A DNA stretch of 64,000 bases from contig SPDT01000007.1 in assembly GCA_008477525.1 (NCBI GenBank), positions 2,108,001 to 2,172,000 on the forward strand, written 5' to 3'. A program made the position numbers and the translations under genes. How positions within the stretch are numbered: the first letter of the stretch is position 1; each line of letters starts with the position of its first letter. The notes under the pieces are model-generated. The model made no database searches. It saw only the letters and a program-made list of their open reading frames with translations, and was not told the DNA's origin. This DNA comes from Hypomyces perniciosus (taxonomy: Eukaryota > Ascomycota > Sordariomycetes > Hypocreales > Hypocreaceae). This document shows, piece by piece, positions 11,706 to 22,113 of this stretch.

Positions 11706-12985
11706 ATGGGTTCTGTGGGAGAGACTGTAATGGCGCAGGTCAAGCCGCAAAAGTCAGTTTTTTCTGTAGGTGAACTGTCACTTACTTCCTTACCTCAAGA
11801 CATACACCGGGATTGCAAGACCTTTGCACTGAGTTCCTAGGTGATGATGTTGTGAACACTATTATGCGAGTTGCCACGAGGCCACCTCCAGTTGAGGGAG
11901 GCTTTCCACACCATGTTGGCGCCGATGGCAAGACGTATGTCTACGAACCGTCCGAATGGTGGACATCTGGATTCTTCCCTGGCAGTATCTGGCTCGCCTA
12001 CGAACGCTCATTAAAAACATCCTCACCAATTGCGTCCAGCGACATCCTTGCTGCAGCTCTGCAGTGGCAGAAGGGACTGGAGAAGGAACAATTCAACAAA
12101 GAGACACATGATCTGGGCTTCATGATCATGCCAGCTTTCTATAGCGACTATAAACGTGGCGGGAGCACCGCCAGCGCCAGCCGCGACATTATAATTAATG
12201 CCGCCAACTCGCTGGCCTCACGATGGAACGAAGATGTGCGCTGCTTCCGCTCCTGGGACGAGTGCGTCAGCAAGCGCTTCACATTCACAGACAAGGACGC
12301 CGACTTTCTTGTCATCATCGACAACATGATGAATCTCGACCTCTTATACATCGGCTCCGAACTGACTGGCGATCCAGAGTTCGCGCGCCGCGCCACGCTG
12401 CACGCCAAAACAACTCTCCTGCACCATATCCGCTCTGATAACTCGACATACCACCTGGTAAACTATGACGCCACAACCGGCGCCGTCAAGGGCCGATACA
12501 CAGTGCAGGGCTATGCCGACGAAACCGCCTGGTCGCGCGGTCAGGCCTGGGCCCTGTATGGATACGCCACCGCGTACAGGTTCACTAAGGACCCCGAGTT
12601 CCTGGAAGCATCAGTGCGGCTGTCGGAATACTTCTGTCGTCGCGTCGAAGAGGCTGATGAAGTTGGAGCTGTGTACTGGGACTTTGATGCGCCTCGACCG
12701 CCAGCACTGCTCGATACTTCCGCAGCCATGATTGCCTGCTCGGGCATGTTGCTCCATTATCAGCTTACTGGCAATGCCCAGTTCCTGCCTACCGTGGCAA
12801 AGATCATGGCTCATTCTGCGCGCAAGGCCGGAGCTCCCGCAGGCTCGGACTCGATATTAGGCCATGCCACTGTAAACAACAACGGGGATGCGATCAAACC
12901 AGTGCGGGACTCTGGGCTCGTTTATGCCGACTATTACTTCCTAGAGGTCGGCAACAGACTGATAGACTTGGGATTTAAGAGGTAA
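11706..12985 (+). CDS. GH88 unsaturated glucuronyl hydrolase
   Basis: Glycoside hydrolase family 88 enzyme of roughly 400 residues, which hydrates and releases the 4,5-unsaturated uronic acid from the non-reducing end of lyase-generated oligosaccharides. The body is one long exon reaching 12985. Family landmarks include the SEWWTSGFFPGSIW segment, the catalytic Asp in THDLGFMIMPAFY, the second Asp in IIDNMMNLDLLY, and ETAWSRGQAWALYGY. I place the start at ATG 11706 (cacaATGGGT), with a small intron before residue 25. Its boundaries are ambiguous: donors at 11753, 11766 or 11770 pair in frame with acceptors ending at 11799, 11833 or 11819 respectively. No secretion signal is obvious, suggesting intracellular action on imported disaccharides, which fits the nearby MFS transporter. 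Confidence 0.88.
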
Positions 12986-13330
12986 ATAATAATGCATAGA
13001 GACTGTGAGGGGCTATCAGATGTCATATCGGCTATCACGGCCGCCTGTTCCGACTACTACTTGATCGCTCAACTATAAGCGCCATTCCCATTCCCGATTG
13101 GAGTTTGCTGAACACCAAACAAGCCTCATTTCCTAGCATGTAAAATATAGGTAGCTTGTTGTACTTCTGAATAAACACGGTTCTGATTTAAAAAAAAAAA
13201 ACCCAGAAAAGGAACTTAATCAGCTCACGTCTTTAATGTGTTGCCTGCTAGCAGCGCCCTCATCTTAGTCGGACATGACATATGGCAATGAATTGATATC
13301 TTGTAGCTCAGGATGACCAATTGGATCAAA
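12986..13330. other. GH88 3' region with AATAAA and A12 tract
   Basis: Convergent intergenic space between the GH88 gene and the next minus-strand gene. An AATAAA hexamer at about 13170 is followed about 15 bases later by twelve consecutive adenines (13190-13201). Nothing else is recognisable. Confidence 0.5.
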
Positions 13331-14387
13331 TCATAGACCCAATTCAGCTCGATATTCAGCCTGCATCTCCTCACCAATCCGCTCCTGCCTGTCATACGCT
13401 CGCTCTTGTGCGCGCTCCCAGTCTGCCATTGTTGGGTATTCAAACTGATTCCATACATCCTTCAATCTGCGATCACCAGCATCTCGTGATAGTGGCTTTC
13501 GTTCCCACTTATGACGATAGATGCCAGTCAGTTCAATCGGCTCCTCCGGATCCTCCCGTCGGTCATTGGTTTGGTCTCCCAGAATGGGCAAAATATCGAG
13601 ATTAGGAGATTCAGAAGTCAAAAAAACTCCAAGAGTTGTTGCCTTTGTTCGTCGTGTAGCTGGTAGATCCGATATGGAACACCAAATCGATCCGAATGGA
13701 ACCACACAGAATCAGGCCGAGCTTCAGGGTATCTATTTGGGTCGCGCCGATCGAAAAGCACGACTCCGCCAAGGATGCGCGCTTCGGCCCAAAATCCCAC
13801 CATGTCGGCGACGCCATCCGGATATTGATCATGGTCAACATACCAGCCATGCCGGAACAGCGTAGGCCAGGGCTCTGAGAACCAATCCCAGAATCGATCG
13901 TCCTTTGGCGGCACCCAAGAGGAGATTTCATCACCGGTATGGAGACTTATTCCGAGGTTGAACAGTTGGACGGCAATTTCATGTACTGCTTCGGCCACAA
14001 GCTCAATAAGTCGCATCTTAAAGGCCCTCGATCCAGGAGAGGCAGCTCGAAAGTCACTGATCAGCTAAGACCGAATGCATTAAACCATGTTTCTGCCACA
14101 TCAGAACGGATATGAAAAGAGCTTACTGTGGCATCTAATTGTGTTGATCCCAGATCAAAGCTCTCTCGAAACTTGTGTGCTTTCTCCATGACACCGGGAC
14201 ACAAATCCTTGTGGCTACGGTAAATGGGGTGTTTGTCTGATGTGCCGCCGTTGGAAGTGTCTCGGACGACACTGGTCAAGGGCAGTCCATCAATTATCTG
14301 AGCGTATGTTATCTCAGAGAGCTCTGTTGAGAGGACATTTGACATCGCTCGCTTGAAGAAATCGAGATGGGGTTCTCCCAAACTCAT
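13331..14387 (-). CDS. Uncharacterised fungal protein, frame broken at a homopolymer
   Basis: I do not recognise the family. The first ATG of the exon-1 frame is at 14387 (MSLGEPHLDFF), and a strong pyrimidine-rich acceptor just upstream (ttctctcag near 14475) could mean a further 5' exon. A clean intron at 14065-14126 (gtaagc...cttag, phase 0) joins exon 1 to the next exon, which has many Trp and aromatic residues (FWDWFSEPWPTLF, GWYVDHDQYPDG). That frame hits a stop at 13618 just after a run of seven T on the coding strand (13620-13626). The +1 frame continues without interruption into a charged C-terminal part (DQTNDRREDPEEP ... AEYRAELGL) ending at 13331. No intron in correct phase bridges the two, so a single-base indel in the run is the simplest reading. 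No signal peptide or membrane segment is seen. Confidence 0.55.
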
Positions 14388-15866
14388 CTCAACGGTTGTT
14401 TGTTCGCTCTCTGAGTTATCGTGGGCGCGTTGGCGCCGTTCCCTGCCTGCGACGCCATGTTCGATCACGACACTGAGAGAAGGAAAAGAGAAAAAGAACA
14501 CTAAAGTAAGGGTACGTTAGATGCCTATATCGAGAGAAACTTGTGCAGACCAGTTGCGGTTCCAAAGAAAAGATAACTGGGGGTGTTGGAGGGAGATGTT
14601 TGTTTTTAGATTGAGAGGTGGGATTTTGTTTCAGGTCGTCACATGTTGGTCACGCATATCGCGGGGCTAGGCGCTCTGCCTCGAATGTGGTTTCGAAAAC
14701 AGAACGACTTCCATCATACCCTTCACTGCCATCGAATCCCAGAATATCTATCACAGTCTCGCTGTATGCGTACGTCAGTTGATAGCCAATGGCATTATCC
14801 GAGATAGCCTCTTATGCGGCCTCAAATGCACCGTGTCATCGAGATAAAGGCCGGCAAATGATGCCAGCGCCTAGTGAAACGATTGCTGGATCTCCAGCTC
14901 AACCAACACAGCCGCCCGCTCCATGAAGCCTGTTCGTATCTCCGGGTCCTGTCATTTTTTTCGGAATGCGCGCGGTAAGCTCCAGTTCACCCATGCATAC
15001 CCATATGTACGAAGTACGAGGCTGTCCCTTCAAGGTCGCGCGTTGGTCGCATATTATCTACCACTCTACTCGTATTTGTCCAACAGCAAGACGCAACACT
15101 TATTGATAAATTAATAATCATTCCCTGTTCAGCGCTTAATGATGGGCTGTTTTTGTACTTCGTAGTCGCTGATCGATCCTTGCACCGTACAGTCACTCTT
15201 CCCCAAATATTTGCCCGAGGTCCAATTGTTGTAACAGGCCCCTTTTGAAGCCAAGTTGTTGGTTCAGCTCTATGATCTTACACTGAGACGATAATCGTGT
15301 CCTCTAGATGAGCGGTTAATTTTGATAGGCTATGAAGCGTGGATAGACATATTGAGATTTACCCTGATACACTACGAGTCCTTCTTCGCCGAGGCTATGA
15401 AGCGCATACAGCTGCAAAGCGCCGTGGCGGCCGTAGCGATTCCCTGGCGTTGCTAGGCCTGGATGGTCTGCATATGGCCGATTTCGACGGAGGAGCTTTC
15501 GTCGTCTACTCGTTCGTATGAGTCCTGGTCAAGATAGTGGACTTATGGCTACGAGGTCTGGCGTGTACTCCATGTTAAAAAAAGCCGTCTTCTCGCCCTT
15601 CACCTGGCTTTGTTTTTCAATCATCCTTCATTCATTCGACTTCAGCCACGCATCTTCCTTCCAAGTTTTATTTGGCCCTTTCCAGTCTCTCATCGTGAAC
15701 TACGCATCTCAAGTTTGCCTTTCCAGATCACCCGAGTCCTTAAACTTCTTTGTTTGGATATAGGATCATCTCACCTTGTCATTTTGGGGCTTCAACGCAC
15801 TTAAGCCCTGTTCCCAAGGCGATCTTTTCACAACTGTCTCCTGCTCATTTCTACACCAACTTCATC
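14388..15866. other. Intergenic region
   Basis: About 1.5 kb with no reading frame of protein character. It separates two divergently oriented genes and must contain both promoters. Copies of the short TACGAAGTACGAG-type motif occur near 15010. Confidence 0.45.
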
Positions 15867-17230
15867 ATGTCTACTTCGAGGCAAGCTACAAGCGGGCGTT
15901 GGTGGGCTTCGCATCTGGCATACGGAGAAGGTTAAGGATCCGGGTGAAGAGCTTCCGCCTAATTCACTTCGATATCGTCTAGTGAAAGAATCTATCGAGA
16001 TGGCTTTCCGGATCCTTGAGACCCCACAAGGCCGACGGAGCCTGGTGACCATTGCCAATCGCCTTATACACGAATGGGAAAATCCGACAGTGGGAAACCC
16101 GCTGAATCACCTATTCAGTGGACAATCCTTATCGGAGTTGCCGCAATTTGTTGATGGTTTCCTCCGTCGCATCAAGGCGAGGTTTCCTCCAGTTATACTC
16201 AAGTTCCTCAAGGGCGACGCTGCGACAATACGAGCACCTTGGGGAGACAAACAGATGACTACGACGGCTCCCTAGCCGGGCGCTTGGTCCTGAAACAGCG
16301 TTTTGTACAACGACATTATTTTCGCTAGTCAACAGTCGAGAGAAATTGCTGGAGATGCCTTCGAAATCTTGAAGTACCAAATGATCATCTCTGTCGCGCA
16401 TGAGCTTATACATTTCCTGACTGGCTACCTTCTTGGAAGAAACGGTTCACTGACTCCACCCGGTCTAGCACCGCCAGGATATCCCAGTTCAGCGGAAGGC
16501 GAGGCGGGTAGAAAATGGGAATGTATCCTCTTGGGTGGTATTATGGAATGCTATCAAGACAAATCAGACCCTCTTGGCAAGAGGCAGGCCGGAATACCAT
16601 ATCTGATGGAAAAACGACTATCCCGACTCACCAGCACACAAAATGTCGATTCGCGGTATCAAGGAGTTCGTCAGCGGAAGTAAGTTGATGCTTTTGAGGC
16701 ACTGAATTGTTTCCAATTTCTCGTGGTCATACTAACAGTCATTAGACTTTTCCTTCCCAGTTCGATTGGAGTCAAGGTCCCGCCCTACCACGAGGAGAGA
16801 TGTGAAGAAGTTCTCCGTTGAAACTACACACATAAAACCGAGACAGGCCAGATATGCCCCCCTGACCACATCTCCACCGCGTGGCCGCTCCCCAGAGACC
16901 GAAGAAGAGCCCCCCCGCCGCGTGCTTCGATCTAGGTCCAGGCCATCCAGGCCCGCCGGGTCGGGCGCTGGTCCTAGTAGAGAAGCTTACCGTGCTGGGT
17001 TGTATGCTGATGAGCGCGATGATCGCGATTATTACGATGGACAAGCATACTACCGAGGTGTCTCGGATCGTCGAGACACGGATAACAACAGATACGGTAG
17101 CTCTTACTCCCAATCCTATCAAGGTCGGAGTCGTCAGAGTGATCGTGACGGAGATCGCCGCTCTTATTACGCGGAAGAGGTGTATCGAGAGAGTCGTGAC
17201 CGTCGAGAGGAGAGACGGGGCTATTACTAA
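15867..17230 (+). CDS. HExxH-motif protein gene with several frame disruptions
   Basis: Uncharacterised protein with a metzincin-like HELIH zinc motif (16399-16413, in ISVAHELIHFLTGYLLG) and a C-terminal Arg/Ser/Tyr/Asp-rich tail. The coding signal is continuous by eye but changes frame: near the start (about 15925-15930), at about 16240-16255, at the T-run 16301-16304, and at the A-run 16610-16614. The in-frame stops at 16273 and 16291 could instead lie in an intron ending at 16298. The last intron (16680-16745, gtaagt...ctaac...attag) is clean and joins KEFVSG to NFSFPVRLESR. Candidate starts are ATG 15867 or ATG 16000. A protease role is plausible from HExxH, but no third ligand is identified. 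It could be a decaying gene or a mis-sequenced one. Confidence 0.5.
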
Positions 17231-17493
17231 CTAGTACTGGTTGATCTCCTTGCATCGTGTTTTGCTGTTTTGCTGTTTTATCTGAATCTTGAAGAATCTA
17301 AGGCAAATTGAGGAGATTCACAAGTCGACATCATACATAGAAGGACCTAGTCCATATGAAAGTTGATGCGTACATCATCCCCATCGAAGACTTGCAGAAT
17401 ACAGTTTGTAACAAAACATAAGAAAAATCCGAACAAGTTCTCAAAGGCCGTACCACCTCTAATGTTCCTGCTGTTCTTTAAATGGCTTGATAC
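17231..17493. other. Short convergent intergenic region
   Basis: Tail-to-tail space between the HExxH gene and the UstYa gene. It is AT-rich and contains nothing recognisable beyond presumed 3' ends. Confidence 0.4.
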
Positions 17494-18564
17494 TCATTCC
17501 ATGTGGGAATGATGGACCTTGGCGTGCGACTGGTTAGCGGTAGACACCGTATGTATTTTATAAACCTTACCAAATTTTGGATGAACAATATAGTTCTCTT
17601 GGAAAACATCGACCGAATTATCTCGAGAGTATTCCATCACTTTCTTGAAATCCACGCATTGATGTGGTGCAGTCTGATTAACAATTGGCAGCGCGTTGAT
17701 ATCAGTCCACATGTGAGTGATGATGGAAACGTCACCACGACATGTCGCACCCATTCGAAGAACTTCGAGACAATGTTCTGAAAAATCCTGATCAGTTATT
17801 CAACTCCAAATCAATCGTCTGATTCATATTTGGGATGAACCATACTATTGTGCTCGCGATTTGTTTTCAGCTCCTTCTCTGTAGCATTCGGGTGGTAGTA
17901 CTCTGGGGTGAGAGTCTGATAAAGACGTTTCTGGCAAGTTTGTTGGAAAATAGAATTTTTATATAATTTTTAATTGACTTACGACGCAATGCAGTTCGTG
18001 AAATACGTTCAGCATCCCAAGATACCCACCATCTGACAACTTGACTGCTTCATGCTCACGACCCCAACGCCTCACCCACTCGTCGGACACTCTGATGTTA
18101 TTATCTATCCAAATACGTTAGTATAATAGCATAAATGAAACTTGGAGAAAGACAGACATTGTAGTAAATCCTTCCATGCTTGATCAAGTTCCGGTCTCGG
18201 CTCTCCTGTATATATGCCATGTGGCGGTCCTTGAATTGGGAAAACCTCGAGATGCATTTCTTCGCCCACGATATTTGCTGGAGCTATGAATCTCTTCAAT
18301 TTTATGAAAGGTAACAGGCTTTCTGTACGACTTACAATCCACCAGCCCGAACACCGACCCAGTCTGTCTGCCGCGTCGCATCGAGACGACGAACACAGTA
18401 GTGTACATCGCAATGAGTATAACATGAATGAGCCATGCTTTTGACAGGCTTGGTGATGATTGTGTTTCGATTTGGTCTTCCAGCTCGCCATGAACATTTT
18501 CCACAGTCAAAGTCAATCCCTCATCTGAACACACAGGCACGTAGCCCTTCTCTACCCGAGCCAT
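17494..18564 (-). CDS. UstYa-family (DUF3328) oxidase, RiPP tailoring
   Basis: Five exons (18336-18564, 18158-18283, 17983-18104, 17846-17930, 17494-17777) join in frame to give 281 residues, a normal UstYa size. A single membrane anchor lies at about residues 43-61 (WLIHVILIAMYTTVFVV) after a short N-terminal segment. The two family-defining HxxHC motifs are intact: HELHC at 154-158 in GMLNVFHELHCV, and HNKHC at 186-190 in REHNKHCLEVLRMG. The family signature EYYHPNAT lies between them. Known UstYa proteins (ustiloxin, phomopsin, asperipin and cyclochlorotine pathways) catalyse oxidative cyclisation or other oxidation of peptides. The start is the first ATG of the exon-1 frame. The gene is divergent from the repeat precursor gene at 19249, which is the expected partner. 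Family assignment is firm; the reaction is inferred. Confidence 0.9.
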
Positions 18565-19248
18565 CTTCTCAAGGGGCGCAAATGGGCAGAGGACAGCAAC
18601 AGCTACCACAAGAACAGAGAATTTGCCAGAAATATGACTACCACTACGATACTTGGGTAAAATCAACCTTGAAATGGTATCAAGAGGCAAGTCGGAATCA
18701 AGAATTCACCCCACCACAAACTCCCCCGTCTCATTGACAAAAGAGCAAACTCGATGATGGGGTATCCGTAAAGAGCTGACAGCCCTCAAGTCTCTACTTG
18801 GAAGGTGATTTCTTTCCTCATGTATCACGTATGCATGTCGCCTTGGGTTCGGGAATACAGACGCCCGAGCGGCTGAGAGCAATGCATGCGGAGAAGGCCA
18901 TGCATTTTATATACAGACAAGACATTGTGTGCCTTCAGTTCTTGGCATCGTCTGATAGCTGAGCACACCTAACCTACCAAGTCTTCTTCCGTGCAACCCA
19001 CCAATTGTTTATCGGCTAAAAAGTATGGTCTCCTTGAACAAAAGTTCCTGCAGCCAAGTGAATGCTGCTCGATATACTTCTCCGTCGCCAACCGATCAAA
19101 ATCTACAATCACTGGGATATTTGACGCCCAGCCCATGCGGTGCGAGCGTAACTTGAAGTATATGAATGTCTACTTTTCCTGCCTATGCGTCTTGTATCTA
19201 GTAGTTGGCATATGTCTCGAGAAACCAGACTTTAATACTCGTCGCGCA
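18565..19248. promoter_or_regulatory. Divergent promoter between UstYa gene and RiPP precursor
   Basis: About 680 bases lie between the two start codons, consistent with a shared bidirectional promoter. TATA-like elements are seen at 18905-18915 (TTTTATATACA) and near 19158 (AGTATATGAAT). No zinc-cluster palindrome could be assigned with confidence. Confidence 0.45.
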
Positions 19249-19483
19249 ATGAAGGTCGCCATCATCCTCGCCGCCCTGACGGCATGCGTTGCATCGCTGC
19301 CCCGAGGTAGATCAAAAACATTGAGAGAAATTGAGTCCATTTCCATACTAATACTTCATAGCCGAGAACAGCGCCGACGAATCGTACCTCCCACAAAAGA
19401 GGGCAGATGCGAGTGCGGACGAATCCTATCTTCCTCAGAAGCGGGCCGACACCAGCGCAGATGAGTCCTATCTTCCGCAGTAG
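19249..19483 (+). CDS. Kex2-processed repeat precursor peptide (dikaritin-like RiPP)
   Basis: Two exons, 19249-19306 and 19362-19483, encode 59 residues. The intron (19307-19361, gtagat...tactaatac...catag) has a good branch site, and splicing restores frame in phase 1. Residues 1-17 are a classical signal peptide (MKVAIILAALTACVASL). The rest is three tandem units, AENSADESYLPQKR, ADASADESYLPQKR and ADTSADESYLPQ, so each core is bounded by Lys-Arg Kex2 sites and the last ends at the stop. This is the layout of ustiloxin, phomopsin and asperipin precursors, in which Golgi kexin frees short repeats whose Tyr is cross-linked by UstYa enzymes. The core here (SADESYLPQ or a part of it) does not match any dikaritin core I know. 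The divergent UstYa gene supports the assignment. An upstream in-frame ATG would bury the signal peptide and is rejected. Confidence 0.9.
19362..19480 (+). repeat. Three tandem 42-nt coding repeats
   Basis: Units span 19362-19402 (first base supplied by exon 1), 19403-19444 and 19445-19480 (lacking the terminal Lys-Arg codons). The DESYLPQ portion is identical in protein but uses different synonymous codons in each copy (TAC CTC CCA CAA, TAT CTT CCT CAG, TAT CTT CCG CAG). This indicates maintenance by selection on the peptide rather than recent duplication. Confidence 0.92.
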
Positions 19484-19757
19484 AGTGCAAAGACGAGCAC
19501 AGGTGGATCTTGCCTCCCGATGTACATTTAAGTGAGGTTTGCTTGCGGCTGAGCGATCATGGCATCCATCATCAAAAATCCTGGGAGTCTAAGCTCAGAA
19601 CACAATTATTTCCATGAAAACTAGTTCGATTGATTAGCTTGTCCGATTCGTGTATCATGTTCAGGATTATCCAAGTCATTTTTATATAAATGATTATCCC
19701 AAAAGGATATGCTCCAGATAGCATAGGCTCAGCTTTTAATTCCTCCTAGTCAGGGCC

Positions 19758-21460
19758 TTAACCATAACGTACTTGGAGGCCATCCTCCCTAAACCAGTCG
19801 TCTCCGACAGCTTCCTCGTTCGACGCATAATTAATAATTATGCTCTTCGTCGTCGTGTATGCGTGATAGGCCTCCAAGCCATTCTCACTACCAACACCAC
19901 TCGCGTTTGATGCGCCGCCCCATGGACTGCTTGGGTCGTTTCGATGATGTGTATTTACCCAAACAATACCAGAATCGATTTGCTCAGAGACCCTGAAAGC
20001 TTGACTCAAGTCACTCGTCCAAAGTGCTGCGCCCAAGCCAAATTCACTGTCGTTGGCCAAGTCAAGGGCCTCCTGTTCGGTGTCAAAGCCAGCCAGCACA
20101 ATAACAGGCCCAAACGCCTCTTCGCGCCAAATCTTCGTTGTCGTAATATCGCATCTGGAACTCGACGCCAGTATTGTAGATGGGAAAAAGTAGCCTAGGG
20201 AAAACTTTGTGCCATCCAATTCAGACTCGCCAGTCATCCTTTGACCTCCACAAACCACTCTGGCGCCGCCTTCCGTAATGGCATCATTCACGAGCCCTTC
20301 AACATTTGCGAGTTGTCGAGATGCGATGAGAGGCCCCATAGATGACTTTGGGTTAGTAGGCGAGCCCATGCGTCGAGTGATGGACTCAGTCTTGCGCATA
20401 AGCTTCTCTTCGACCTCCGACAGAACACTGTTATGAACAATGATCCGAGTGGCAGCCACACATGTCTGGCCACTTGCGATGAAAGATCCAAAGGCAATGC
20501 CGTTGACTGCAAGATCAAGGTTGGCTTTTTCGAAGATAATCAATGGAGCTTTGCCACCAAGTTCAGCTGTGTACCGAGCCAAATTTCTGCCAACGATAGA
20601 GCCGATGGCCCTTCCAGCAGCTGTGCCTCCCGTGACATCCACTTTTCGTACCAGTGGATGACTGACAAGAGCCTGTCCTGTCGTGGCCCCTAGCCCAGGC
20701 AGGACGTTGAACACTCCATCAGGTAGCCCAGCCTGCTTGAAGATAGGACCCAGGAGAAGGCTTGTCAGAGGCGTCAATTCGCTCGGCTTCAGCACCACAC
20801 TGTTCCCCGCCGCCAGTGCCGGGGCAAGCTTCTTGACAGCGATGAGAAGGGGATGATTGAACGGCGTAATCTGGACGACAACACCAAGAGGTACCCGATC
20901 CAACCAGTTGTGCAGCTTCCCGGTTGTGGGCAGAACAGGCAGTTCCTCAGTCCGAAGAACAGCAGCGTAATACCGGAACCAGCGAATGAGAAAGGGTACC
21001 TGAGCCTCCATTTCACGAATCACTCGACCTGTCTGCTCAACCTCGAGGGGAATGAGGGCCGGGAGGTTCGTTGTGATAAGGTCAGCTGCCCTGTCCAAGA
21101 CATCTGCGCGAGTGTGGCGAGGCGCTTTTGACCAAACCCCAGACTTGAATGCTTTGTGCGCAATTTGAATGGTAGACTCAACATCCTCGGCAGACGCAGA
21201 ATGGCATCTACAATAAATGAATGATCAGACGGGTTCAAAGAATTCGCAGGGAGCTCGTTGCTAGAATTGCATCCAAACACTTACTCTGCAAATGAAGTCG
21301 CAGTGGCGGGATTTTCGATGGCAATACTGGATTATAGTTGTTAGTCGTGATAATCAAGGGTAGGTACATTAAATTGAGCAATCATCGAGGGCGCAACATA
21401 CAGTTCACCGTTTCCAGCCACCTCCTTGCCTCCAGCCCATAGTAAATAAGGCTTCTTCAT
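19758..21460 (-). CDS. Aldehyde dehydrogenase family protein
   Basis: Three exons (21402-21460, 21285-21326, 19758-21207) join in frame to give 516 residues. The protein begins MKKPYLLWAGGKEVAGNGE. It carries the ALDH Rossmann segments (VVVQITPFNHPL), the VTGGTAAGR cofactor loop, the general base in AELGGKAP and the nucleophile Cys283 in ASGQTCVAATR, followed by the EEAFGPVIVL motif. It is therefore predicted active. It differs clearly from the 8969 gene, being another subfamily. It lies 274 bases downstream of the RiPP precursor, convergent with it. Aldehyde dehydrogenases are not core dikaritin enzymes, so membership in that cluster is only possible. Other fungal members act on amino-aldehydes or lignin-type aldehydes; the substrate here is unknown. 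Confidence 0.92.
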
Positions 21461-22113
21461 ATTGAAGCTGGAGATTGATAATGTAGGAATATGTGATCTC
21501 CACTCAATGTCGTGTGCAAGTAAGAAGGTTGTCCGTGACAAGGATTTAAGCAGGGCAGAATTCAAGGAGGATTCAAGGTGCCCGCATCACGCGGGGAGAA
21601 CCGATGATACGCTTCCATCACGTGAAGTTCTCTGGTTCTATGCTATGCTCCTTAGCAACAGAAACCACGAAGTTATCCCCAATTATTATAGCATCAATAT
21701 TGCTACTAAATTTGTTTGTGGATATTGCAAGAACTCAATGGAAGAGAGGTCGCCCTGTGAGATGATAGATAAGCTCGGCCTCTATATTGATCTTTGGCTA
21801 TTTTAGGCGATACCCGTAGGGAAAGAGATCAGGGCAGCCTCATCTCAACAGGGAGGCCCCGGGGGGTCAATTCGATCTCACACCCTTTGGGTCCGACGAT
21901 TCACAGCCCCTGCACAAACAGGAATTGAGGGGCATTATGCATCCCTTGAAAGGGTGGGAAGGTATGCAAAATTCAATATGTCTGATTTGGTTCAAAAGTT
22001 TCGGCTTACATCATATTATGTGCGCGCATAGATAGGTATGCCTCCACAATCCCATGCTACCTAGTTGACTATGCAATGAGAAGAATAAAATACAATTTCA
22101 GAAAATATCACTA
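21461..22113. other. Intergenic region upstream of ALDH
   Basis: About 650 bases with no convincing gene, holding the dehydrogenase promoter and the carboxylesterase 3' end. AT-rich, with no notable repeats. Confidence 0.4.

Noticed and set aside
16643..17230. Independent 173-residue gene starting at ATG 16643
   Set aside because: The same frame continues upstream as sensible coding sequence (DYPDSPAHK), so it is better read as the C-terminal part of the HExxH gene, though an independent start cannot be excluded.
18991..19464. Longer plus-strand frame (157 codons) covering the RiPP precursor
   Set aside because: It reads through the intron and places the signal peptide internally; the spliced 59-residue product is far more coherent.
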